Part shown: positions 1-11,600 of the stretch, in pieces | How positions within the stretch are numbered: position 1 is the first letter of the stretch | Layout of the letters: every line of letters begins with the position of its first letter | Origin: Cyanoderma ruficeps | Taxonomy: Eukaryota; Chordata; Aves; Passeriformes; Timaliidae | Assembly (NCBI GenBank): GCA_008694505.1 | Contig: VZDJ01000174.1 | Coordinates: forward strand, 8,706,106 to 8,770,105 | Length of the DNA: 64,000 nt | Reading direction: 5' to 3' | Program-made: the position numbers and the translations under genes | Notes under the pieces: generated by a model | Databases searched by the model: none | Told to the model about the DNA's origin: nothing | What the model saw: only the letters and a program-made list of their open reading frames with translations

Positions 1-1956
1 ATTTTAGCTGCAGAAAAAATGCAGCATTCCGATGGGGATGTCTTGGCAAGGAAAAGACATTCAGACCGCTTCTGTGAAATGCAAAAGTGACAGCAGTGAG
101 AACACGGATCTATTGCCTTATAGATTTGCTGACGATTCATGGGGAATTTGTTGGGAATGAGGAGAATTTTAGGTGTAAAACACTGCTCATCAAACACATT
201 TTCCCACTGTGGTATGAATCTCTCGCCAAAACATATCCCAGTGGAAGTGAAGGACTGGTTAAATAATTTGTCTGTCTCTTACTGGTCTGTCTTGGAAAAT
301 ATTCTCATGCATGGTGAAATTACTTCTCTTCCTCGAGCACAGGAACTTTAGTAGGCATTTTCTACTAAGGTTCTTATAGGTTTTCATAACCAGATTGATT
401 TTATTTTGCCTAAATGAAAAATATCAATAATTCTCCAGAATTACCTTCATTGATCTGACTTTTATTCCTTTCTGATAGCCCAGGTAAAGCCACCTCTGTT
501 ACGGCTGAAAGTTAAGTTTTGGAGATAAAGGTTAAATACCAGCAGTAGAGACTTTTATTTTTGCATTTTTAATTAAAACAGAGGTGGTGTAGTTACTTTA
601 GATATTAAAGCCTTTCTAGTAATTTTAGTAGAGAGAAGTTGCATGTTGATAATTTTAGTGTGCTAATGATGCAATGAAATAAAAATAACGCTCCACAGAA
701 CATAGATATTAGTTATGAAATGTGAAATCAAGATTTATTTTGTTTCTCATGTGACATTTTCTACCAAATCCTGGGACAGTCCTGGGAATTAATTTAGGGG
801 GAGCCCATCTCAGCCATGATTATGTGGAAGGCTCAGGGAGGTGCAGGACACAGCTGGGTTGGGAGGTACAGCTGGACACAAACTGTGCTCCCAAGGTAAG
901 GGGCACAAGGAGTGACCCAGGGCATGGATTTTATGTAAGACAGCTTAAGATGGTAGCTCAGAGCAATTACATGCAGAGTTATTAAACTGGGATTATCTCC
1001 CTGTTGCTACCCTCTTTAAACAACACAGACATGCTTTGTGGAAATTTAAATGCATTGTAGCTGGGGTTTTATGTCACCAAAATAATGTCTGGAGTAATTG
1101 TGCTGCTTTGTGCTCGAAGGTAAAGGCCTCTTACAGGCTATGGGGGTATCACATAAACAAGAAGGGAAACATAAAAGAAAATAAATTGTCAGTAGCATCA
1201 GTCATTGATCTGTTGGTTGTATTTGATAACAACTTTTATCAGGATAAAGACTATATAATGGAGTGCATTTCCAAGAGGATATCTTTCCAGCTGGTTTATA
1301 TCCTGCTTGGGGGGGGACAAGTAAGCAAACCCAGCGTTTTAGTGATCTTCAGCTAAAGCTTCATTTGCTGTCAGATTATGTTTAAATGTTACAAATGAGT
1401 GAAATTCTTTGGCCCAGAGAGATGGAGCTGGGTGGGGCTGCCAGGGTGCTGGGAGATTTCACAGAGTTTTTCCCTGTTAATTTGCAATGAAACTCAAGTG
1501 CTGTGATTTGTATTTAGCCATCATTTGCAGTAGTTAGGAGGTGCTTTTTACATCCCTAGCGTGACAAAGTCAATTAAGTCTGGCTTTGCTGCTTCTGGGG
1601 CAAGTGGGTGAGAATTTGGGTTTGGCTGTAGGCGTTCTGAAGTGCAAGATGTATCAGTGATGGAAAATCAGCTTATTTTTGTTCCACGAGGGACAACCGT
1701 GGTTGTTGCCAGCACTCTGTGGGGATGGAGCCATGTGTGTGCTTGGTTTTTGACACTAAAATTGTTGACAGAAAGGCAAAATGCCGATGTCCATTGCAGG
1801 CTCCAAATGGCAGCTGGAACAGCCTGGCAGCAGATCCCCTGCTCCTTGCCCTGCTGGGGAAGGATCCTGTGGACTCTGTGTCACACTGGCTTAGGATCCT
1901 GCAAATGCTAGGTCCTTGCTGGGGTGTCCAGCAGGGCTGTGCACATGTTCTGGGCA

Positions 1957-2181
1957 GGCTGTGCCCAGGGCAGGCTGTGCCCAGGAGAGGCTGTGCCCAG
2001 AGGAAACTGTGCCCAGGGAAGGCTGTGCCCAGGAGAGGCTGTGCCCAGGGGAGGCTGTGCCCAGGCCAGGCTGTGCCCAGGAGAGGCTGTGCCCAGGAGA
2101 GGCTATGCCCAGCTGTGCCCAGGGCAGGCTGTGCCCAGGAGAGGCTGTGCTCAGGACAGCACAGCAGGCTGTGCCCAGCAG
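1957..2181. repeat. 16-bp GC-rich minisatellite, about 13 units
   Basis: Tandem units of the form GGCTGTGCCCAGGAGA start at 1957, 1973, 1989, 2005, 2021, 2037, 2053, 2069, 2085, 2101 (shortened to 11 bp), 2112 (15 bp), 2127 and 2143. A last partial unit follows at 2167-2181 after a short interruption. Most differences between units fall in the last four bases. The unit is not a multiple of three and lacks stops, so open frames appear in several frames on both strands. They encode cyclic Cys/Pro/Gly-rich peptides and are by-products of the repeat, not genes. Confidence 0.93.
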
Positions 2182-3042
2182 GGTGAGGCTGATGTGCAGT
2201 GATGGTGCTGCCAGGCCACGCTCTGGCCCGGGGCACACCAGGAGCCAGGGCTCACAGGGTCACCCCACAGTCCAGTTTGGTCTCTGCAGAGTTCTCTGGG
2301 TGGCTCCTGCATGACAGCCAAAGGCTTTCGTGGAGATGCAGAAATGGATGGTTGTTATTTACTGAAATATTAGGGGAAATGAAGTAGGCTAAGCTGTAAT
2401 CTTCTTACAGCTGCATTTTAAAACAGAATGAGGTTTTTTAATAAAATAAAAACTCAGGTTATAATTATTTTTATTTTAGAAATAGCGTTTTGTGTTCTCC
2501 TGTGCAGCAAACCCCTGGGCTACATGCACAGAACCCTCCTGATTTAGAGAGAAGCTGCAGGGTGCTATGTGCAGAGCACTGTTCTGGAGTGGATTTGCCC
2601 GGATAGCTGTGGGATGCAGCTCAGGAGTGTGCTCTGGGTGGGGAATTTGATGAAAGTCCTTCACGCTGCATCCCAGAGGTGTTCCTCCAACACCTGTGCT
2701 GCCCCTGCTCCTGTCTGATCCCACTGTCTGCTGTTCCAGTGTGCTGCTGTGGTGTGTTCAGGCTGCCCTGTAGGGCTCATTGACTTTCTATTGCCCTTTG
2801 ACCTTGGACTTTCAGTCTGGAGGATTGTAGGAGGCAAATCCTTCAAGGGTAATAAATTCTCAGTATTACTGCTCACATAGCAGCTATTGCTTAACTGTTC
2901 AGAGCAGGGGGCCACGGCAGCATTTCTGTGTTGGGTGGCTCCCCCAGAATAGGGACCCAGGGGGTCTGGGAATTAAATTAAACTGTTCCAGTCAAGAAAT
3001 ATTTCAGAAGTGAGCAATTAATGAGCATCTACAGTCTTATAA

Positions 3043-3157
3043 GAGCCTTCCAGGGCCTAAAGGGGCTCCAGGAGAGCTGGAGGGGGCTTTAGGACAAGGG
3101 ATGGAGGGACAGGACATAGGGAACAGCTTCCCACTCCCAGAGGGCAGGGATGAATGC
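3043..3157 (+). mobile_element. CR1 LINE fragment, sense orientation
   Basis: This segment matches the 3' region of an avian CR1 retrotransposon in sense orientation: the block around the aggagagctggag motif, then ggagggacaggacatagggaa, then cttcccact and ccagagggcag. It is the reverse complement of part of the CR1 copy at 56557-56956, with an exact 27-base match between 3056-3082 and the complement of 56845-56871. Both ends are truncated and no reverse transcriptase remains. The edges are approximate. Confidence 0.85.
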
Positions 3158-6100
3158 GTGACCGGGGGATGTCTTTTGGAGGATGTTTTGCCCTTTAAGC
3201 TCCTGAATTAAAAATAGGGTTTGAAATATAAAGTACAGGTGACTTTGTGTTGCCCAATTTTGTTCAGATTGTCCCAAAACATCTGATGCACCAGTGCAGC
3301 TGCTATGGAGTCAGTGGGAGTGGTTCCATCGCCAAGAAATGCAGCTGGCGAGAGGGACTGGGCTGAACTGGGAGGGGGACTAGTCACTGGGTGTTTTACT
3401 GGCAGCAGGAGCTCTCATAAGCAAGTGAATTAAACAGGTTAAGTCAAGGTTAAGAAGGTTGACTGTCTTCCTGTTAGAGCTGCCAAAGGAAATACTCAGG
3501 AGCTGAGGAGTGCCTGGGTTTCCTGGCACCACGGTCTGGAGAGGGTCACACAGCACCAGGATTCTCCTTGGCCAGGTGCTGCTGCAGCTCTGGGTGCCCG
3601 TTTGGTGACAGTGGAAGGGAGTGAGGATGTGTTTATCCCAATTCCAGGGCAGTTATTCCTTGGCAGGTCAGCAGCTCCAGGCAGGCAGAGAGACCATTCA
3701 TTCCCCACTCGCTGTGTGTCTTTCGACTTAGCTAAATCCACTCTCAGCAAAGCTAAACTGTTTGGGAAAAAGATTAAACCAGACAGTTTGACTAAATGAA
3801 AATGAGGGAAATCCTCTGTGACTGTGAACACTGGGTGTGCTTTGTACTGTATTCTGCTTTTCTCTAAGCTAAATCATTCTTTTCTCTGTGTGTATATCTA
3901 CAGATAAAGTAGATTAACTTGTTGTAATCTTAGCTACTGTTTTAATAAGGCAAAGGAACATTTTGTTACTGTTGATTCCTGGAGTCCTTGGAAAAGAAAA
4001 ACTTCAGGAATACTTGTCAGTAATAATTTTTAAGGGCAACCCACAACCCTGATTTTTTGAAAATTAAGTACTTGCTATGGCTCATATGCCATGAATGGAA
4101 TTGGTCAGTCAAAAAGTAGCTGGAATGAAAGGAAAAGCAGGGGCAAGGCATGTTGGCATTGCTGGGTTCATTGGCCACTGCCTGATAATTTACAGTAGGG
4201 TTAAGAAACTGATGTTTCCAACAGAAAAATATATTTCCAACTGTGGTGGAAAGCTGAATTTCAGAAGTGCTGTTCCATCTGTTGCTGAGGATGTCCCACT
4301 GTGCAAGTAACAGTCCAGTAAAAAATTCAATAGGGAATTTGGAATCTTTTAGGAAGCACTTACATACAGAAACATTCAACAACACTAAATTAAGATACAC
4401 ATTTTTGTGCCTCTTCTTCCTTTGTGATTTGCACAATAGTTGCTTATTCTTAAATATGCTTGGTTAGATGAGTTCTTATTCTTCTCCTGCTTCCAAGGCC
4501 TTTCATTTTGTTTCTGCAATGAAGATGTAACAATTTATGACATCACATTAATATCCATGGCAACAGCCTGTAAAGTGAACAACATATTGCATTTGCATTG
4601 CAGAACCAGCGGTGAGGGAGACGGCTCCTGCTGAAATATGGATATGGGAAAGAACTCCAGCAGTGAGCACAGAGGATGCCTGGGAAGGGAAATTCTTTTG
4701 TAGTGGTCAGATGTGGTCACTTGGCTCAAATTTTAGCATCTTTAGAAGGAGTCCCAAGTGGAGAGGAGTCAGAAGTTGCAGCGCTTTTTTTATTGAATAG
4801 AAAGTTAAATCACAGCTTTCTGTTCCTCTGGGAGCCTGCTCACCCCCAAGGGAATCCTGCTCACTTGGGTTCTTGTTTGCAGTAACTCTCAAGGAGAGAT
4901 TCTTACAGGAGAGATCTTACAGAGCAGGACTAGCTTTAAATTAATAATTGCTGTATATATGTTCAGCCTTAATGATCATGAGAAAAGCTGAGTACTTAGT
5001 AGTCTAAATCTGTAAAATCTTGCAGTTTAGTTTATTACTGTGTGGAATTCCAAGGACTCCTCTATTTCAGAACAGCTCTCCAGTCCTCAGTAATTTGTTT
5101 TTTCCACTCCCAATGCCATGTTGTGTCTTCCTCATTATTTTTCTCCTGTAATACCTTCTGTTTATAAACAGGAGTAAATAAAAATATTATTATAAATGAG
5201 AATGTGCTGCTGAAGAAATTGTTTTTCTGTCTCCATCTGAAAGAGCATCTGCAGTAGTAGTCCCTGCTTGGAAAGGCTGGGATGGGAAGGGAGAGGGGTT
5301 GTCTTCCTACCCTGAGGTTTCGGTACCTGTTTGGGACAAGTATCTGTTCAGCCAGCAGAGGTAATGGGCATCAGAATTTTCAGGGATCCTCTGCAGCCTT
5401 TCCCAAGGGATCATACATTTGACCAGATTATTTTTCAAGGAAGTTTCTCTGCTTTCAAAGCTGTTTCATATGGAGGGTTTCATTTTAAAAGGAGCACTTA
5501 CACTGTCTCCACTTCAAACCTGCTCTCTCCTAATATGTTTATTATTGCATGTGGCCAACTTTTTTCCCCCTGAAGTTTTATTTTTAGCCTGTGTGATCTC
5601 AGATCCTTTTCTTAATCGAAACAGCAGCCCCTGGGTGAAGAGCCCAGACCGGGTCCCAGCCAGCTCCCTCTGCTGGCTTCCTTAGAGGACAAAAATAGAT
5701 TTAAAAACCTGCTTAAAAACCTGCTTGACATTCTGCTGCCTCCAGCTCATGCCCTTTGCTGGCGGAACTCAACACAAAACTGTTATTTTGCTTTTGCTTC
5801 CGTTCAAGTAGCAGCAAGCTCCAGTAAACATTTGCTTACAGAAGAGCACAAAGTATTTTGGCATGTTTTGTGGGGAGTAAAGAACAAACAAAATGACAAA
5901 AATATGCTTCTTCTGTCTTTGAAGTCTGTTCTGCGTTTTTATTCTGTGCCTGTGGTTTTGGAAGGCTCCTGGCCTCTCCAAAAAGATGAGAATATGAGGG
6001 AAAAGGTTCTCACTGACACATTTATAAAAAGATATTTCATTTACGCTGTTCTTCATACCTCAACTTAAGATGCATTTTCAGGGTTTTTTTTTAATTTCCA

Positions 6101-6298
6101 AGAATTGTTGCACATCTGAGAGTCTTTTCTTTTGAAAATATTTTTTCTAAGTATTTTATTTACAAGCATCAAGTCTGACCATAACAATTTTTGTGGTGAT
6201 GTTGGTTATTGCTCAAGCTTCACTCTCTGTTTCTGAAGTATATAAACCTTGTAAGCTGAAATTTATTTTGTAATTGATAAAAATCACAAGCTGAAAGT

Positions 6299-6361
6299 CA
6301 TGTCTGGAAAGACCTACAGGATCATGTTATGGTTTGGGTTGGAAGGGACCTTTGCTTAACT
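6299..6361 (-). mobile_element. Two abutting CR1 3'-end remnants (antisense)
   Basis: At 6305-6328 the sequence ctggaaagacctacaggatcat resembles the antisense CR1 3' end. It is followed at 6329-6361 by ggtttgggttggaagggacc, the hallmark antisense CR1 tail. They look like two very short, independently truncated insertions or one rearranged copy. Boundaries are approximate. Confidence 0.7.
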
Positions 6362-7260
6362 TTGCTACTCAAAAACGTGCCAGCAATATTAAATTTGAGT
6401 TTGCCTGCTGCTAGCTCTTACTATTTTATTTTTGGGGATTGTTGGTTGGGGTTTGGGTTTTTTGCGTCCCTCAGCCTTTGCTGCAGCAACTTTTTTAGTA
6501 CACAAATTGAAAAGTCAATTTTGTTGTGTATTCCTGTGTAAAATATAATGAATTCCAGCAGGGAGGTAGGAAAACAAGTAGTAAAATATGCTTTAAAACA
6601 TTCGTTTGAAAGTATGTGTAACCTAGAAAAAAAATTATTCACATCTTTTCCTCTCTTCAAACAGTAACATGAAGTGGACTTATCTAATATGTTCCATGTA
6701 TAATGGAATTAGTGTTGTAGTTCACACGTACAACCTTTGGCTATTTTGTGTGGGGCACATGATGTGTGTTTAACACCGGAAACTGCTCTGAAAATATTTC
6801 CTGTATCCCTTACTTAAATCCAAATCTTGTTTTCTCACAATAAAGCATTACAAGTAAGTTAAGGAAAAGATTTTTCTAGTGAAAATTGTTATTTCTGTAA
6901 CCATTAGGTATGAAAAAAAAAGAAAAAAGAATGAAGATAGGATCCTGGGAGCTGCAAGTAGTGATAGAGGACCAAAAGCAACTGTGAACTGAGGAAAAAT
7001 AAGCACAATTCTTAATTTTTATGCAAAGGGTAAACTCAAATTTTAGCTGATGGAAACCCAAATGTTGACATGGTTAAGTCTGCATACAGCTGAGATGGAA
7101 ATATCACCCGTTCTTGTTCCGCTGAGCAGAGCCCAGCTGGGTGGAAGCAGCGCTCTGTGGGCCTGGGGAGACTGGGCACATTACACCCGGGAATTCTCCA
7201 TGAACGTCTCCTTGGATGTGTTGGAGATCTTGTCTTTCCTCCAGCTGTCACCTTAGCATA

Positions 7261-7640
7261 TCAATTAAAGGCTGTGGCACGCAGCAAGCCGTGCAGCAGC
7301 GAGGAATGCTGCCCGAGCTGCCTTCCTGCGGGCTGAGGGTGGACATTCTCCCTGGCCGTGGCTGTGCCCTCGGGCCGGGGCCGCGCTGCCCTCCCTGGAC
7401 GGCGGCGGGCAGCGGCCCCATGGCGATCACTGCGGCCGTGGCAGGGACTCGTGTCCATGTCCCCTTGGCCGGGGGAAGCTCCTGGGATGCCGCCGCAGCT
7501 CTCTGTGGATGTGGGGATGGATCAGCGGGAGGCATGGCCAGCGGGCGGGGTGGGATTGGGAATGGGAACGGGATTGCAGAGTCTGAGTGGAATCGCCTGT
7601 CTGGAGCCGTGCGGGCGGTTCTGAGGCAAAGTGGAAGGGC
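7261..7640. promoter_or_regulatory. Intronic CpG island-like block
   Basis: About 380 bp of GC-rich sequence lies within an AT-rich intron. I count about 29 CpG dinucleotides by eye between 7261 and 7620, including runs such as gacggcggcgggcagcggcc. That density is consistent with a short CpG island. An open frame crosses it but has no recognisable protein similarity and ends without a convincing splice donor. An alternative promoter or methylation-free regulatory element is possible; a chance GC-rich patch is the other reading. Confidence 0.45.
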
Positions 7641-9716
7641 AGGGAGAGCTCAGCCCGGTGCTGCTCTCCGAAGTGAGCTGTGCTCCAGCAGTGACGTCCT
7701 GCATACTTGGGAAGTGAGAGAAGAACTCCGGGTTCCTTTCGCTTTCCAAGTAGGGATTAATAGGGATGGCATTTTTCCTCAGAAGAAGCCCCGTCTTAAT
7801 CGGAGATGGCTGAACTTGCTCTGATTTCTCCGGAGAGATTCACTGCCCTCGTACATTCCGTCACCTCCAGCTGAGCTCTGGGAACAGGGAATGCAGTCAG
7901 TGTCCCATCACTGCTAGCAAACACCAGTTGTTTTTGGAGAGGAAAAATACAAGTCCTCCTCACCACATTGATGGTGCTGAGGAAGGTCTCCCTGCTGCAC
8001 ATCCACTGCAGGAATTCCATATTCTTTGAACCTGGGGAGATCAAAAGGCAGAAGTGGGGGTTGCAGCTGATGTGTGGAATTGAGGGTCACGCTGGCTGCA
8101 AGGTGGTTACTAGAAATGAAGAAAACTTGGGAGATTAGGAAGGGGAAAGAAAAAGGCAAATCAAGTTTGGAGAATACAGGTTGTTTCTGGGATTAGCAAA
8201 GCACAGTATAGTTTTGAAAATTTTATTTTTCTTCTGAGTTTTTTGGGTTGCTTTTATGTTCCTCTGACAAACTACCTTTAATGTCTTTATTCAAAAGAGT
8301 TGAAGATGTAATGGAAAATGAAAAGTTCAGAAATGTGAGAGGAAATTCTAGAAACTCCCAGGAGTAAAGTTAAGAAAATACTTCTTTTCTACTGGTATCC
8401 TTAGTTTGGAACATTTTAGGAAATGATGGTGAGAATCTCCTCAAACCTTTAGTGCCTTTTCACTCTGGTCAGGTTATGCTTTTCATTTATAGGAAATACC
8501 TCTGCAAAGAAATATAAAGTGGCTTGAAAATAATACTGCTTAACACAAACTCATGGTGAGACAAATGAAGCAGCGTAAATCGGGGATTGGGGGGATTTTC
8601 TGGCATGCGAGACCAGGTTGCCCATTGCATACAATTTTTGCTTTCCTTTGGGAAACTGTGTAAACCATGTACAATTGTGCCTTATTTCTGTTCCTTTTAC
8701 TCTTTCTGGTGATTGTAGAAGGCATTCAAAGCAAAAACCACACGGCAAATCCGTGGTTTGATTTGGAATCTGTCCTGTCTCGGGAGTGAGCAGCTCAGCT
8801 CTCTGCACAGCTCATCTGCATTCCTACAGAGAGAGCAGACTCGAGCTGTAATTGCACAGAAATGCTCGTTCTGATTTCATAGATAATAATTTTGGTTAAC
8901 CAAGCCGCTGAGAAACCATCCCCGTGAAGATCTGGCTGTGGTGTACTCTGGTGAAAGGCAGGAGAGGCTGTGCGGGAGCAGAGGAATGTGAGTGTGTGGG
9001 CCAGGGAGAGGATGTAACATTTAATGTGTATTTTATAAAAAACAACTCTGTACCTACCAGGATTGAGGAAGCGATAAAAGTATTACTTTAAGTAGTGCTA
9101 ACACAATCTAAGTGCAGATAGTTACCTACCATCTGTTTTTCAATAAATAGCTATTATGCTAATTTCTGTTTCAATGCGCAACAATTAAAGCCTCGGAGTA
9201 TTCCTGTGATATTCAACAGCTGTTGCCTTTGAAGGTTTTATTTATCCTTCTGAAGTGCAACAATTTTAGTTTCATAGTCAACTCTGCTTGCAAGTGTTGG
9301 TTTTTAAATCGAAAATTGCGGTGCATTGAGATGCAAACTCAGGTCGTGCCTGAGCAGCAATCTCTGAGCATGGTCTCCATTAATACTCTGATTTTCCTGG
9401 GAGCTGTTAAGGATACCTTGGGAGGATGCAGATTGGAAACACTTTTCTGCATGTCCAGTGAACATTCCCTGTGTTTGGAAATAGGAGAACACAAATGAAT
9501 CCTTCTGGGGAGCATTTGCACTGTTTTGGTTCATTTTGTAATGAGCTGACTTGGGGAAGGGAGCCAAGATGGATTCTCGGGCCTGTACGAGTGAGCAGCA
9601 CAATTTCCCTACGATCATAACCAGCACAAGGAAATTAGATCTCTAAGTGGGTTGAATCTGATTTAGTAATAAGTCAATTTAATCACTAATGACTTCAAAC
9701 GCAGATTTTACAAGGT

Positions 9717-9751
9717 GATCAATGGCAGTATAGCAATGATCGATCAATGGC
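9717..9751. promoter_or_regulatory. Clustered ATCAAT/ATCGAT sites (possible ONECUT/CUX-type element)
   Basis: A 10-bp direct repeat gatcaatggc occurs at 9717-9726 and 9742-9751, 25 bp apart. The second copy overlaps the perfect palindrome tgatcgatca (9737-9746). ATCAAT and ATCGAT cores are typical of ONECUT and CUX homeodomain binding. The surrounding 9600-9800 is AT-rich, with several TAAT cores and no repeat signature. Enhancer function is inferred from motif clustering only. Confidence 0.2.
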
Positions 9752-11529
9752 GTTGTCTTTAATTGGATTTTTATGGGTATAATATAGTTTTTCAGAATTA
9801 ATGTACCATTGCATTGTGTTGTTACTCTCTTAACTCAATTTTTTAGGAGAAATGATGCTTCAAAATGCTTGTTGGTTTTTGAAATACTGTTTTAAGGGCA
9901 CGTTAACAAAAATACAGATGAAAAATTAAATGCTTGCTTGTAGTAATTTTATGTCTGATTTTGTTGGAGTTGTTTAGCCATGTGTTTTTAAAACATGGAA
10001 AAAACCCCACATCCTTCATATTTCATGGCAACGAGGAGGCAAAATATCAAAGGCTAGAAAGGAGCATGTGCTGCTCTGAATGTGAATCTTGAGGAGCTGA
10101 GTGAGTCCCTGTCCTCAGCAGTTTGACATAGTAATCTTCCCTGGAAGTAATCTCCTTGTCCCATGTGTCCTGCTTTAATCTATCAGTATTTCTGCAGTGT
10201 GCAGCGAGAAATTGATTTTCAGTAATTTTAATGGCTGAATAACTGGTGCTGTCCCAGAGTGTTTTTTCATATTTGCAGTGGCCAATGTGGTAACTGAGGG
10301 CAGTGTTCTGGATAATGGGTTTCATTAGCTCTGATGCCTGAGGTAAAAAAGCAGTAGGTGGGAATAAAGCCTTGTTTTTGATGTCTAGACGTTCATTTCA
10401 GCTGTTGCTGCAATATGATACATTAAAAGGAAATATATAACATAGCTCTGAGGAAATATGTATTCTTTGAAACTAATTCTGCTTTTAAACTGCACAAGGC
10501 AGTGTGACCTGAATTATTAAAATGTGGGTGGCTGGATTTCTTAAAGGTATAACTGTCTTTGCAACGCCGACACAGCCTCGACTTGCCTCCTCTCCTTCCT
10601 TCCTATATTTCTTTTAAGTAAAATATGTCAGTTTGGCCACTGAAGCAGAACAGAGATCTTATTATCTTTCCAGTATCTCTGCTGGGAGACCTAAAATTAT
10701 TGAAGTATTTGCTTTGATATTTTGCTGTGACTTTTCTCCTTGAAATTTTTATAATGGATCTTTTTTTTTTTTTGAGAACATGGCTGACTTCATAAAAATT
10801 GTTGGACACTTTGAAGACCTTAATATCTCTGACTTGAAAATAAAAAAGATCCCAAGCCAACTAAGCTGCTCATTAAAGTATATTTGAATTATAAATTTCC
10901 CATGTAAGTGTAAATTATTGTAGTTGCCTTTCATTCTTTTAACATCTGATCTGCAAGAATAAACATAAAAATCAGCACAAACGTTTTATCATTTTTTGAA
11001 CCTACGAAAAAATATCATAACAATTGCCTAAAAACTTTCTATATGAAGGCTGATTAATTCCCATTCTGTTTGAACACCAGTAGTGAGATTAACACCTCCA
11101 CTGTAATCCATTACAAGTGTCAGATACACGTTTTTCTTGTTTTGGATTTTCTGCTATTCTTAATTTTTTTTTCTGAAAATCCAAATTTTTAGAGACAGAA
11201 TATTAATAGACTTAGTTGTTTATTTTGGAAGATGATTTCATTAAAACCAAAACAAAACATAACTACAGGAAAGCAGTTGCTTCTTTTGGTGAGAAATGAT
11301 GTGGTGAAGTTCTCCCTCTGTTGCAGGGCAGTGAGAAGGAGATGAGCAGCCTGTTAAAGCAAATGCTTTCCCAGGTGTTATCCTTCTCTAGAGTGTACAG
11401 AGGCTTGGATAGGGTAGTTAACATATACAGAAACATATATACATATATATAAATAAATATACACACAGAGCTATAGTTACCTGTGTGCATAAACCTGGCC
11501 CAGTAGAGGAGCAGCCACCTGACAGATCA

Positions 11530-11600
11530 CTCAGGTGAGAAGGAGCCTGAGCTCCTGGAGGTCACCCAGCCTGACACCTGCCCCGGATGGGATTGCTGCA
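11530..11600 (-). mobile_element. Probable degraded CR1 3'-end fragment (antisense)
   Basis: The sequence cactcaggtgagaaggagcc, followed by gagctcctggaggtcaccca and cctgacacctgcc, resembles the antisense 3' end of an old CR1 copy (the ttggaagggacctcaggaggtcatc type). The match is diverged and the edges are uncertain. Confidence 0.4.

Noticed and set aside
1673..2314. Several overlapping Cys/Pro/Gly-rich open frames on both strands
   Set aside because: They are produced by the 16-bp minisatellite, whose unit is open in several frames. The peptides are cyclic permutations of the repeat.
7216..7824. 202-codon open frame on + across the CpG-rich block
   Set aside because: Frame length is explained by GC-rich composition. 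The translation has no recognisable domain, and no splice structure or coding constraint is visible.
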